Part shown: positions 1 to 8,077 of the stretch, piece by piece | How the letters are laid out: each line of letters begins with the position of its first letter | How positions within the stretch are numbered: the first letter of the stretch is position 1 | DNA from: Porphyromonadaceae bacterium UBA7176 | GTDB lineage: Bacteria; Bacteroidota; Bacteroidia; Bacteroidales; Muribaculaceae | Assembly (NCBI GenBank): GCA_002491245.1 | Contig: DKVO01000028.1 | Span: 1-64,000, forward strand | Length of the DNA stretch: 64,000 nt | Reading direction: 5' to 3' | Notes under the pieces: model-generated | The model's input: the letters and a program-made list of their open reading frames with translations, nothing else | Told to the model about the DNA's origin: nothing | Database searches by the model: none | Made by a program: the position numbers and the translations under genes

Positions 1-17
1 GTTCCCGAAAAATTTTC

Positions 18-92
18 GGGCGCTTAGCTCAGCTGGTTCAGGGCATCTGCCTTACAAGCAGAGGGTCGGGGGTTCGAATCCCTCAGCGCCCA
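18..92 (+). tRNA. tRNA-Val (anticodon UAC)
   Basis: A complete cloverleaf can be folded. The acceptor stem pairs GGGCGCT (18-24) with AGCGCCC (85-91), and position 92 is the discriminator A. The anticodon stem pairs TCTGC with GCAGA around loop CTTACAA, giving anticodon TAC (53-55), which reads valine GUA codons. The T arm carries the standard GGTTCGAATCC loop region. CCA is not encoded, so it would be added after transcription. Confidence 0.96.
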
Positions 93-100
93 CACAAACA

Positions 101-128
101 AAAAGCCTTGCATTCTGCAAGGCTTTTT
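101..128. terminator. Bidirectional intrinsic terminator after tRNA-Val
   Basis: AAAAGCCTTGCA (101-112) pairs perfectly with TGCAAGGCTTTT (116-127) around a 3-nt loop. There is a T run on the right side and, read from the other strand, another on the left. It lies between the rightward tRNA and the leftward GH76 gene, so it can end both transcripts. Confidence 0.85.
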
Positions 129-133
129 GTTTA

Positions 134-1423
134 TCACTTCACCAACTCATAGATAAGGTACATCGCCGGAGTCGCCGAGCCTGCATACGAACCAATCAGC
201 GCAGCGCCATCTGTCGGCGCCCAAGGCTCTCCATCAGTTACTCCGGTCGACATATCGCGGTTATTCCACCCCGACACTACATTCGCCTCCAGGAAAGGCA
301 AATATTGGCGCTGACCGCATTCCCTCACAAGCAACTTCATATACTCGCCCCAGATAGCCGGATAGATGCCCTGTTCAAGCGAACCCTGGTCAAACGGGTT
401 ATCAACATTCCGAGCCCACGGCAACATACCATGTTCCGCCGACATCACATTTATCGAATAATCAGCGCCGGCCTTGGCAAGATCAAGATACCTCTCCTCA
501 CCCGTGGCAAGATACAAAAGCGAAGCAGACCCGATAAAAGTACCCTGATTATAAATCAGCGGTGCTCCACCTGCCGACTCGCCGTGTCGATTGTCCCACA
601 CCTTACCCGTTGCCGCATCGGCAAGATTATCCACACTCCAGTCAAAAATCTCACGCGCCATCTCAAGGTAGCGCTCTTTCGTTTCATACGCCGGTCGCAC
701 AAAATGCCCATAGCCATTATCCCACACCTCAGGCGCCGTATCTTCACCCCTGTCGGCAGGAGCAGCATTATACAGCAGCATCGCAGCCACCACTGTCGGA
801 AAATTGATACACGACATCTTACCGTGCCCGGCCTCATTAGCCCGAGGGCCCTCTATTGGCTGCCATTGCCAGAACATACCCCCACCGAGTCCCTTTTCGG
901 GATCGGCATACGACCCCGTATCACCAACCCTCGGCGACCCGTACCACACACGCGCAAAACTCCTCTCCGCAAGAGTCCTGTACCTCTCATTACCAGTCTC
1001 AAGATAAGCCCTCGCAAGAGTGATTGTCCACCATTGGATATCGTCGTATATGAACCAACCCCTCGACAGATCATTATCATCAAAATTAAAGCCAAGATAC
1101 TGGGTCATATTACCCTCGATAAGCCTATCGACAAACCTGCGGTAACGTCGCTCGCGTTCTACATCCCCCTTCTTCATCGCAAGCTCCATCGCGTTCAGAG
1201 CCATATCCACATACATCGGCTGACACCATATCGCCGCAGCTCCACGGTCGCGCATCACAGCATGCTCATCCTTGTTTGTATTCTTGTAAATATACTTCGC
1301 ATCATCAAGAAAAGCCGCATTAAACGCATCATAAGCCTTCCACACAGCATCATCTCCGCCTGTCGCCGACAGCACCTCTGTCGGGATCACCACAAGTAAA
1401 ATGGCAAATAATATCAGTTTCAT
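134..1423 (-). CDS. GH76 family endo-alpha-1,6-mannanase-like glycoside hydrolase
   Basis: The 429-aa product is a predicted secreted glycoside hydrolase of family 76. Characterised members cut alpha-1,6-linked mannan backbones, such as those of fungal cell walls. It starts with a hydrophobic signal peptide (about residues 1-19). A consecutive Asp-Asp pair in the motif YDDIQWW (around residues 125-131) matches the GH76 catalytic Asp pair. A later YNQGTFIGSASLLYL segment matches the conserved YNQG region of the (alpha/alpha)6 barrel. No lipobox cysteine is visible, so it is probably periplasmic or exported. It stands alone, convergent with the tRNA, with no SusC/SusD pair nearby. Family membership is well supported; the exact substrate is inferred. 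Confidence 0.88.
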   Translation of the reverse strand: MKLILFAILLVVIPTEVLSATGGDDAVWKAYDAFNAAFLDDAKYIYKNTNKDEHAVMRDRGAAAIWCQPMYVDMALNAMELAMKKGDVERERRYRRFVDRLIEGNMTQYLGFNFDDNDLSRGWFIYDDIQWWTITLARAYLETGNERYRTLAERSFARVWYGSPRVGDTGSYADPEKGLGGGMFWQWQPIEGPRANEAGHGKMSCINFPTVVAAMLLYNAAPADRGEDTAPEVWDNGYGHFVRPAYETKERYLEMAREIFDWSVDNLADAATGKVWDNRHGESAGGAPLIYNQGTFIGSASLLYLATGEERYLDLAKAGADYSINVMSAEHGMLPWARNVDNPFDQGSLEQGIYPAIWGEYMKLLVRECGQRQYLPFLEANVVSGWNNRDMSTGVTDGEPWAPTDGAALIGSYAGSATPAMYLIYELVK

Positions 1424-1426
1424 ATC

Positions 1427-1435
1427 ACAAATATA
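1427..1435 (-). promoter_or_regulatory. -7 promoter box of the GH76 gene
   Basis: On the minus strand this reads TATATTTGT, which fits the Bacteroidetes TAnnTTTG -7 consensus. It lies only 3 nt before the ATG at 1423, so transcription would start within a base or two of the start codon and the mRNA would be practically leaderless. Confidence 0.5.
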
Positions 1436-1532
1436 ATAGACTCACCCTAATTCCGCAAGATTTTTTCGCAATTCGGATGTAACATTTATCATTTATTTAC
1501 GTCTTATAGATAAATCTACAAACAAAAACCAT

Positions 1533-2330
1533 ATGAAAAAAGTATTTATCTACATCGTCATTCTCGCCGCATTAGTATGCTCAATCACTTGCTCAGCCAT
1601 CGAATTTGGTAAAAAGAAAATAACACCAAGCGACAACATGATCACTCGCGAGCTCAACATCGCCGATTTCGACGAAATTATCGCATCAAGAGTCAACATC
1701 GAATATACTGTCGGCGCACCCGGACGCGCCACACTCACCGCTCCCGACAACGTTATCGACGAAATCGTCGTCGAATGTCATGATGGAGAACTGAAAGCAT
1801 ACGTAAAAAACCGCAATGAATACAAGGGCAATCTAAATGCGACACTCACAGTATCGTCCGACTGCATCAAAGAGATAGACGCCACTCTTTCGGCTCGCAT
1901 CAACATCAACTCACCTCTCGACATCAAAAGCCTCGAGACAAACGTCACCACATCAGCAACCATCAACATAGGCACACTCAACTGCAAAGACTGCGATCTC
2001 TCAACCTCCACATCAGGCAGCATAAAGATAGCTCAGCTCACATGCTCCGACAAGGCCGAGTTAGAAGCCTCCACTTCGGGCCTCGTGGATATCGCAGTAA
2101 TTAAAACCGACAAACTCGAAGCCGATGCCAGCACATCAGGGAAAGTCTCTGTGAAAAACGGCAAGATCAACAAAGTAGACCTCACCGCAACCACATCCGG
2201 AAACATCAGCCTATCGGCCGCATACACCCGTGGCGAAGCCGTAGCCAACACAAGCGGCCACATCCGCCTGGCTTCCGACAATCTTACCTCGCGCACATCC
2301 AACACCGGAGGCTCGATTAAGGTAAGATAA
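1533..2330 (+). CDS. Head-GIN (DUF2807) domain exported protein
   Basis: The 265-aa product has a signal peptide followed by a head-GIN/DUF2807 domain. It opens with the typical strand pattern around ITRELNIADFDEI and continues with degenerate beta-rich repeats rich in T-S-G-x-I (for example STSGSIKIA, STSGLVDIA, STSGKVSVK). These predict a right-handed beta-helix at or outside the envelope. The domain is common in Bacteroidetes and its biochemical role is unknown. A cysteine follows the hydrophobic stretch (SITCSA, about residue 20), so it may be a lipoprotein, although the context is not an ideal lipobox. It is monocistronic, divergent from the GH76 gene. Confidence 0.82.
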   Translation: MKKVFIYIVILAALVCSITCSAIEFGKKKITPSDNMITRELNIADFDEIIASRVNIEYTVGAPGRATLTAPDNVIDEIVVECHDGELKAYVKNRNEYKGNLNATLTVSSDCIKEIDATLSARININSPLDIKSLETNVTTSATINIGTLNCKDCDLSTSTSGSIKIAQLTCSDKAELEASTSGLVDIAVIKTDKLEADASTSGKVSVKNGKINKVDLTATTSGNISLSAAYTRGEAVANTSGHIRLASDNLTSRTSNTGGSIKVR

Positions 2331-2389
2331 AAAATTGGCGATTAAGGCATATTTGCATCGTGAGTAATGGTGCGATGAAATAAAATTTG

Positions 2390-2398
2390 TAAATTTGC
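2390..2398 (+). promoter_or_regulatory. -7 promoter box of the mlaE-mlaF-holB-addB operon
   Basis: TAAATTTGC matches the consensus TAnnTTTGC exactly and ends 4 nt before the mlaE ATG at 2403. By the usual spacing the transcript would start about 2 nt before the ATG, so a leaderless mRNA is predicted. No convincing -33 TTTG is seen at the normal distance. Confidence 0.6.
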
Positions 2399-2402
2399 AC
2401 TC

Positions 2403-3152
2403 ATGTTACTCACCAATTCCCTGGCCACATTCGGCCGTTATTGTCTCTTCTTGAAGAGGGTATTCGCCTTGCCCGACCGTTGGTCGGTGTTCGGCCGTCG
2501 CACTGTAGCCGAAGTGTCGAAACTCGGCATTGACTCCATTCCCCTCGTGCTGATAATCTCTGTGTTTATCGGTGCCGTCATAGCCATACAGATGCAGCTC
2601 AACATCGCGTCGCCCCTCATTCCGGCCTACTCCGTCGGCCTCGCCACTCGCGACATCGTGCTCCTCGAGTTCTCCAACTCAATCCTATGCCTCATCCTCG
2701 CCGGCAAGGTCGGGTCGAACATCGCTTCCGAGATTGGCACCATGCGTGTCACCGAGCAGATCGACGCTCTCGAGATCATGGGTGTCAACTCCGCCAACTA
2801 TCTCGTTTTGCCCAAAATCATAGCCCTCGTCTGCTTCATGCCTGTGTTGGTGATCCTATGCATGGGCACTTCACTTGTGGGCGGCTACGGCGTGGCTGTC
2901 TTCACCGACCTTATCACAGTATCGAAATATGTCTACGGTCTGCAGGCCATGTTCCAGGAGTGGTATGTGTGGTATGCTCTCATCAAGTCGCTCTTCTTCG
3001 CCTTCATCATAGCATCCACATCATCGTTCTACGGATACTATGTCCACGGTGGCGCTCTCGAGGTAGGCAAAGCCAGCACCGACAGCGTCGTCTCCAGCAG
3101 CGTGTTCATCCTTCTTTTCGACGTCATCCTCACTAAACTCTTGCTGCAATGA
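2403..3152 (+). CDS. mlaE: MlaE-type ABC transporter permease (phospholipid/lipid trafficking)
   Basis: The 249-aa product is an inner-membrane permease of the MlaE/YrbE family, which forms the core of the Mla-type lipid transporter that maintains outer-membrane asymmetry. About five hydrophobic segments are visible. The diagnostic motif GTMRVTEQIDALEIMGV sits near residues 115-132. The following gene overlaps by 4 bp and encodes the matching ATPase. No MCE-domain MlaD gene is adjacent, so the substrate-binding partner must lie elsewhere. The start is chosen because no other Met precedes the first membrane segment, even though the promoter box is only 4 nt upstream. Naming follows family resemblance; the direction of transport is not inferable. 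Confidence 0.85.
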   Translation: MLLTNSLATFGRYCLFLKRVFALPDRWSVFGRRTVAEVSKLGIDSIPLVLIISVFIGAVIAIQMQLNIASPLIPAYSVGLATRDIVLLEFSNSILCLILAGKVGSNIASEIGTMRVTEQIDALEIMGVNSANYLVLPKIIALVCFMPVLVILCMGTSLVGGYGVAVFTDLITVSKYVYGLQAMFQEWYVWYALIKSLFFAFIIASTSSFYGYYVHGGALEVGKASTDSVVSSSVFILLFDVILTKLLLQ

Positions 3153-3934
3153 TCGAAGTACGCAACCTTGTCAAATCGTTCGACGGCAAGACTGTCCTCC
3201 ACGGCGTCGACGCTACTTTCTACACCGGCAAAACAAATCTCATCATAGGCCAGAGCGGATCGGGCAAAACCGTCCTCATGAAAAGCCTCGTCGGACTCCT
3301 GCGCCCCGATCAAGGCGAAATTCTCTTCGACGGCCGCGACCTCCTCAAGATGAAGCGCGACGAGATAGCATCCCTTCGCAAAGAAATCGGTATGCTCTTC
3401 CAAGGCTCCGCTCTTTTCGACAGCGAGACTGTCCTCGGCAACGTCATGTTCCCCTTGATGATGTTTACCGACATGACACGCGCAGAGCAGCGCGACAGAG
3501 CAATGTTCTGCCTCGAACGCGTCAATCTCCAAGGCGCCGAAAACAAATATCCGGCCGAGATTTCAGGAGGTATGCAGAAACGTGTCGCCATCGCCCGTGC
3601 CATCGCTCTCAATCCGCGCTACCTCTTCTGCGACGAGCCGAACAGCGGTCTCGACCCTAAGACAAGCATCCTCATCGACGAACTCCTCGCCGACATCACA
3701 CACGAATACGGCATGACAACCGTAATCAACACCCACGACATGAACAGTGTCCTCGGCATAGGCGAGAACATCATCTTCATCAAGAAAGGCTACCGCGAAT
3801 GGGTCGGCGACATGAGTCAGATCTACAACACCACTAACGACGCCCTCAACGACTTCGTCTTCGCTACACGCCTCTTCCAGGAAGTCCGCGAATATGTAGC
3901 CGAGCACGGCACAATACAACAGCGCAAACCATGA
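3149..3934 (+). CDS. mlaF: MlaF-type ABC transporter ATP-binding protein
   Basis: The 261-aa product is the cytoplasmic ATPase that would power the MlaE permease encoded just upstream. It has Walker A GQSGSGKT (about residues 34-41), the signature ISGGMQKRVAIARA (near 138-151), Walker B YLFCDEPNSGLDP and a switch His in NTHDM. The unusual signature ISGGMQKR and the DEPNSGLDP box are typical of MlaF/Ttg2A ATPases. It overlaps mlaE and holB by 4 bp each (ATGA), which suggests translational coupling along the operon. Confidence 0.88.
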   Translation: MIEVRNLVKSFDGKTVLHGVDATFYTGKTNLIIGQSGSGKTVLMKSLVGLLRPDQGEILFDGRDLLKMKRDEIASLRKEIGMLFQGSALFDSETVLGNVMFPLMMFTDMTRAEQRDRAMFCLERVNLQGAENKYPAEISGGMQKRVAIARAIALNPRYLFCDEPNSGLDPKTSILIDELLADITHEYGMTTVINTHDMNSVLGIGENIIFIKKGYREWVGDMSQIYNTTNDALNDFVFATRLFQEVREYVAEHGTIQQRKP

Positions 3935-5052
3935 AGTTCGCCGACGTCGCCGGACATGAAGAGGTAAAGCGCCGCTTGCGCGAGATGGTCGACAACGACC
4001 GTATCCCCCACGCACTCCTGCTCGAGGGCCCCTCTGGCTCGGGTAAATTCATGCTCGCGCGGGCCTTTGCCCAATACATCCACTGCCAGCACCGTCACAA
4101 CGGCGACAGCTGTGGCCAATGTCCGTCATGCCGGCAACATCAGGCCTTCAACCATATCGACACGATATATTCCTTCCCCGTAGTCAAGAAAAGCGGCCGT
4201 ACAGCTTTGAGCGACGACTACCGCGAGCAATTCAGTGAGTTTATCTCCGAGTCGCCATATATGGATTTCGACCGATGGGTCACCAAGCTCGACAACATCA
4301 ACGCACAACCGATGATCTACGTCGAGGAAGGCGCCGAGTTGCTTCGTCGCCTCACATATATGACTCGTAGTTCGCGATTTAAGACAGTATTGCTCTGGTT
4401 GCCCGAACGTCTCAAGGAAGAGACCGCCAACAAACTGCTCAAACTCGTCGAGGAGCCTTTCGGCGACACCATCTTCATCATGGTGAGCAATAACGGCCGC
4501 GGCATACTCCCTACGATTTACTCGCGCACTCAACGCATCGCCGTTCAGCGCTACAGCGACTCCGAGCTCGAAGGAGTCCTGCAAGCCCAAGGCATGGATG
4601 CCGCTCAGGCCGCCGACATGGCCCGTATCGCCGACGGAAGTGTCAACCAGGCCTGGAAGACAGCAAGCGTATCGACCGAGCGCCGCAAATACTTCGACCT
4701 TTTTGCCGAGCTCATGCGCAAAGCCTACGGCCGCAAAGTCCTCGAGCTCCGTGGTTGGAGCAAAGCGGTGGCCGAACTTGGGCGCGAGCCGCAGATGCAG
4801 TTTATCGACTACTGCTGCCGCCTCATCCGCGAAAGCTTTGTCATGCACCTCCATGTCGACTCCCTCCTCACCCTCAGCGCAGCCGAACGCGGATTTGTCG
4901 ACCGGTTCTTCCCCTTTATCAACGAGAAGAACGTCGTCGATATGATTGAGCTCTTCAACCGTTCGCGCCGCGACATCGCCGGCAACGGCAACGCCAAGAT
5001 AATATTCTTCGATCTTGCCGTAAGAGTCATAATGCTTATCCGCCGCAAATGA
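3931..5052 (+). CDS. holB: DNA polymerase III delta' subunit (clamp-loader)
   Basis: The 373-aa product resembles the delta' subunit of the replicative clamp loader. An N-terminal AAA+ module has a P-loop-like GPSGSGKF (about residues 31-38), a Cys/His cluster of zinc-binding type (CQHRHNGDSCGQCPSC, about 52-67) and the conserved KLLKLVEEP followed by SRTQR, corresponding to the SRC motif region. The C-terminal helical part would oligomerise with tau/delta. It overlaps both neighbours by 4 bp, so it is co-translated with a lipid ABC transporter and a DNA-repair nuclease. The family call is firm; the exact subunit name rests on similarity. Confidence 0.87.
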   Translation: MKFADVAGHEEVKRRLREMVDNDRIPHALLLEGPSGSGKFMLARAFAQYIHCQHRHNGDSCGQCPSCRQHQAFNHIDTIYSFPVVKKSGRTALSDDYREQFSEFISESPYMDFDRWVTKLDNINAQPMIYVEEGAELLRRLTYMTRSSRFKTVLLWLPERLKEETANKLLKLVEEPFGDTIFIMVSNNGRGILPTIYSRTQRIAVQRYSDSELEGVLQAQGMDAAQAADMARIADGSVNQAWKTASVSTERRKYFDLFAELMRKAYGRKVLELRGWSKAVAELGREPQMQFIDYCCRLIRESFVMHLHVDSLLTLSAAERGFVDRFFPFINEKNVVDMIELFNRSRRDIAGNGNAKIIFFDLAVRVIMLIRRK

Positions 5053-8051
5053 ACATTCGGTCGACATTTCTCGGCAGTGTCGCAAACTACTTCCACAGCA
5101 GAAACGGCGACACATCCAGGCCTTCTCTATCGGCCATCACTTTCGTCACGCCCAACAAGCGCAGTGCCCTGTTCCTCAAGAAATACGTCCGCGAGAGTTG
5201 CGCCGGCATCACTCTGATGCCGCGGTTTATGACCCTGCGCACTTTTCTCAACATCTACTCAGACTTCCCTGCCGCGCAACCGCGCGAACTCCTCTTCGTC
5301 CTCTACGACGCTTACCGGCGCGTCATGGATAGGCGTGGACGCACCGACGCTATAAGGCAATTCGACAGCTTCGTATTCTGGGGCGACATGATGCTTGCCG
5401 ACTTCGACGATGTTGACCGATCGCTCGTCGACGCCGACGACATCTTCCGCAACCTCAAAAACGTAAAAGAAATACAGGCCGATTATCTCGACGAAGACCA
5501 GAAAGACGCCATCCGCCGCGTTTGGGGCGAAAGTCGCCTCACCGCCCACATCGAGGAGTTCTGGCTCCACCTCGGCGAAGGGGAACAATGCCGCATGGGT
5601 GAGAAATTTGTTTTCCTCTGGGAGGTTCTGGCCGACATATACCACGAATACAAAGCGTCGATGGCCCGTTTCAAGCGCGCATCCGAAGGCTCACAATACC
5701 GGATGGCGGTAAAAAACGCACGCAACTACGATGCCTACGACTTCACCGGCGACACTCGCTATGCCTTTGTCGGCTTCAACGACCTCTGCCATGCCGAGAC
5801 CGTAATCTTCGAACGGCTCAGGTCCCGTGGTGCGGCATACTTCTTTTGGGACACCGCTCCGCTCCACCTTTTCGCCAATGCCGTCGGAGGCGGTATGCCT
5901 CGTCCGCTGCTCCGTCTGCGCGAACTCGCCAGAAGCTTCCCCATGCCCGATGGATACACCGTTCCCCTTCCTGAAGAACTGCCTGAGATTAGCGTCACAT
6001 CCGTACCCTCCAACGTCGCCCAGGCAAAATGCGTCGGCAAAGTACTCAAGGAATGGGCCGGAAAAGGATACCTCGACTGCACAAACGCCATCAACACCGC
6101 CATAATCCTCCCCGACCAAGGGCTCCTTTTACCCACCCTGTTAAGCATTCCCGACGACATCAAGGCCATAAACATTTCTATGGGCCTTGCCTACCGCACA
6201 ACAACATTCGCATCTCTCCTCCACTCAATCATTTCGATGCAGCTCAGGGCAAGGAAAATAAGGGGCGAGTACAACTACTACTTCGAAGATCTCAACGCTG
6301 TGCTGGGGCATCCACACATCCAGGCTATCGCATCGGAAGCTGCCGGCAAGGTGACAGAATTTGTCAACGGCCACAAACTCTACAATGCCCCTGCCGGAGC
6401 ATTGTGCGAGACAGCTCCCGAGCTCAAAGCCATCTTCACTCCCGTACACAACACCCGTAATGCCACCGAAACAGCCCGGTATCTCGGCTCTCTGCTCGAC
6501 TGGCTCGGCTCATGCCTCACACAGAACAGTGAGCAGACAGGCAGCCCCGGAGGCTCTTTCGAGCTCGAAGCCATAAAATATTTCCGCGACGAACTCGACA
6601 GACTCACCGAACTCATCGGGCGACACGGAGTGGAGATGACCGACCACACATTCCTGCATCTCTTCGAGCGCATATTCACCACCAGAGGACTGTCGCTTAC
6701 CGGCACACCGCTAAAAGGGCTTCAGGTGCTCGGCGTACTCGAGACCCGTGGGCTCGATTTCGACAACGTCATAGTCCTGTCCATGAACGAAAGCGTGTTC
6801 CCTCGCAAACAGTACACCCGTACGATGATACCAAACAGCCTCCGCTCCGGTTACGGACTCCCCGACTTCGACAGCCCCGAGTGGAGCTACGCCTACAGCT
6901 TCTACCGGCTCATTTCGCGTGCAAAACGGGTAGCGCTCTTCTACGACTCTCGTACCGACGGGCTCGGCATGGGCGAGAAATCGCGATACATATCTCAGAT
7001 CGAGTATCTTGTGCCGGCGCTGAAAATGAGCCAGCAGACACTACTCATCGGAGCGGCTGCCGGCGACAGGAAGCAATTCGACATTACCAAGAACGAAGCT
7101 GTCACCGCAGCCCTCGACGGATACCGGCCAGGAGGAAACAAACGCCTGTCGGCATCAGCTCTGAAGACATATCTCGAATGCCCATTCCGCTTCTATCTGA
7201 TGTATGTCCGCAACATGCGCGACAACGATGAACTAACCGACAGCCTTACCGCTGCCGAAATAGGCACCATTGTTCACGGTTCTATCCAAAGTTTCTTCGA
7301 AGAATATAAAGGGGGCGACATCGATGCCGGAGTCATGACTTCATGGCTTGAGGGCGACAAGGTCGGCGAGACCGTGGCTGAGCAGATCCGGCTCGTCCAT
7401 TTCGGTGGCCGGAAAGCTCCGCACACCCACGAATTCACACCCGATATAAAGATTGGAGCATCCAATATCGAGATATACGTACGCTCCAACATCGAAGCCG
7501 AGCTTGCAGCATATTGCCGTCCGGCTTTCAGGTTTATTGCAAACGAATTTCAGGTCAACACTCTTAAAGAAGGTACCGTTTGGCATATCGCCGATGGCAT
7601 CGACATAAACTTCTACATGTCCATCGACCGTGTCGACGAAATTGCGCCCGGTTATCTGCGATTTATCGACTTCAAGACTGGAGGAGACAAGACTCGGGCC
7701 ACATCCGTCGATGCTATTTTCGACAAATACGACCATAGCCTCGGAGGTATCTTCCAGCTACTCCTCTACTGCGAGGCATACATGTGTCTGCGCGACAACT
7801 CCGTCGATATCCAACCCATGCTCCACCCCCTGCGCGAGCTGGCGGCATCGGCACCTTTGGCTCCGCTCACCATCGAACGGTCGCCGTTGACTCACTACAG
7901 CGCCATCCGCGACAAATTCAGGCAACGGCTTTCCGCTCTTATCGAAGAAATTTTCGATACCACCAAAGCCTTCACCCAGTGCGAGGACACCGACAATTGC
8001 CGTTACTGCCCGTTCATAACTCTATGCGGTCGTAACATAAAAGAATACTGA
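5049..8051 (+). CDS. AddB-like PD-(D/E)XK nuclease with Fe-S cysteines
   Basis: The 1000-aa product resembles the AddB/RexB half of helicase-nucleases that process double-strand breaks. The N-terminus has a degenerate helicase core (FVTPNKRSALFLKKYV instead of a canonical GxGKT). In the middle LETRGLDFDNVIVLSMNE resembles UvrD-family motif V/VI regions. The C-terminal nuclease has IDFKTGG as the DxK part of the active site. A Cys in LECPFRFYL (about residue 712) plus a final CRYCPFITLC cluster match the AddB 4Fe-4S ligands. No AddA/UvrD-like partner follows in this window. It overlaps holB by 4 bp. Confidence 0.82.
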   Translation: MNIRSTFLGSVANYFHSRNGDTSRPSLSAITFVTPNKRSALFLKKYVRESCAGITLMPRFMTLRTFLNIYSDFPAAQPRELLFVLYDAYRRVMDRRGRTDAIRQFDSFVFWGDMMLADFDDVDRSLVDADDIFRNLKNVKEIQADYLDEDQKDAIRRVWGESRLTAHIEEFWLHLGEGEQCRMGEKFVFLWEVLADIYHEYKASMARFKRASEGSQYRMAVKNARNYDAYDFTGDTRYAFVGFNDLCHAETVIFERLRSRGAAYFFWDTAPLHLFANAVGGGMPRPLLRLRELARSFPMPDGYTVPLPEELPEISVTSVPSNVAQAKCVGKVLKEWAGKGYLDCTNAINTAIILPDQGLLLPTLLSIPDDIKAINISMGLAYRTTTFASLLHSIISMQLRARKIRGEYNYYFEDLNAVLGHPHIQAIASEAAGKVTEFVNGHKLYNAPAGALCETAPELKAIFTPVHNTRNATETARYLGSLLDWLGSCLTQNSEQTGSPGGSFELEAIKYFRDELDRLTELIGRHGVEMTDHTFLHLFERIFTTRGLSLTGTPLKGLQVLGVLETRGLDFDNVIVLSMNESVFPRKQYTRTMIPNSLRSGYGLPDFDSPEWSYAYSFYRLISRAKRVALFYDSRTDGLGMGEKSRYISQIEYLVPALKMSQQTLLIGAAAGDRKQFDITKNEAVTAALDGYRPGGNKRLSASALKTYLECPFRFYLMYVRNMRDNDELTDSLTAAEIGTIVHGSIQSFFEEYKGGDIDAGVMTSWLEGDKVGETVAEQIRLVHFGGRKAPHTHEFTPDIKIGASNIEIYVRSNIEAELAAYCRPAFRFIANEFQVNTLKEGTVWHIADGIDINFYMSIDRVDEIAPGYLRFIDFKTGGDKTRATSVDAIFDKYDHSLGGIFQLLLYCEAYMCLRDNSVDIQPMLHPLRELAASAPLAPLTIERSPLTHYSAIRDKFRQRLSALIEEIFDTTKAFTQCEDTDNCRYCPFITLCGRNIKEY

Positions 8052-8077
8052 CACTCAATATACACCAACCGACAGCT

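Noticed and set aside
4..20. Small inverted repeat (CCCGAAAA / TTTTCGGG) at the window start
   Set aside because: Its right arm includes the first three bases of the tRNA acceptor stem; it may be the terminator of an unseen gene, but context is missing.
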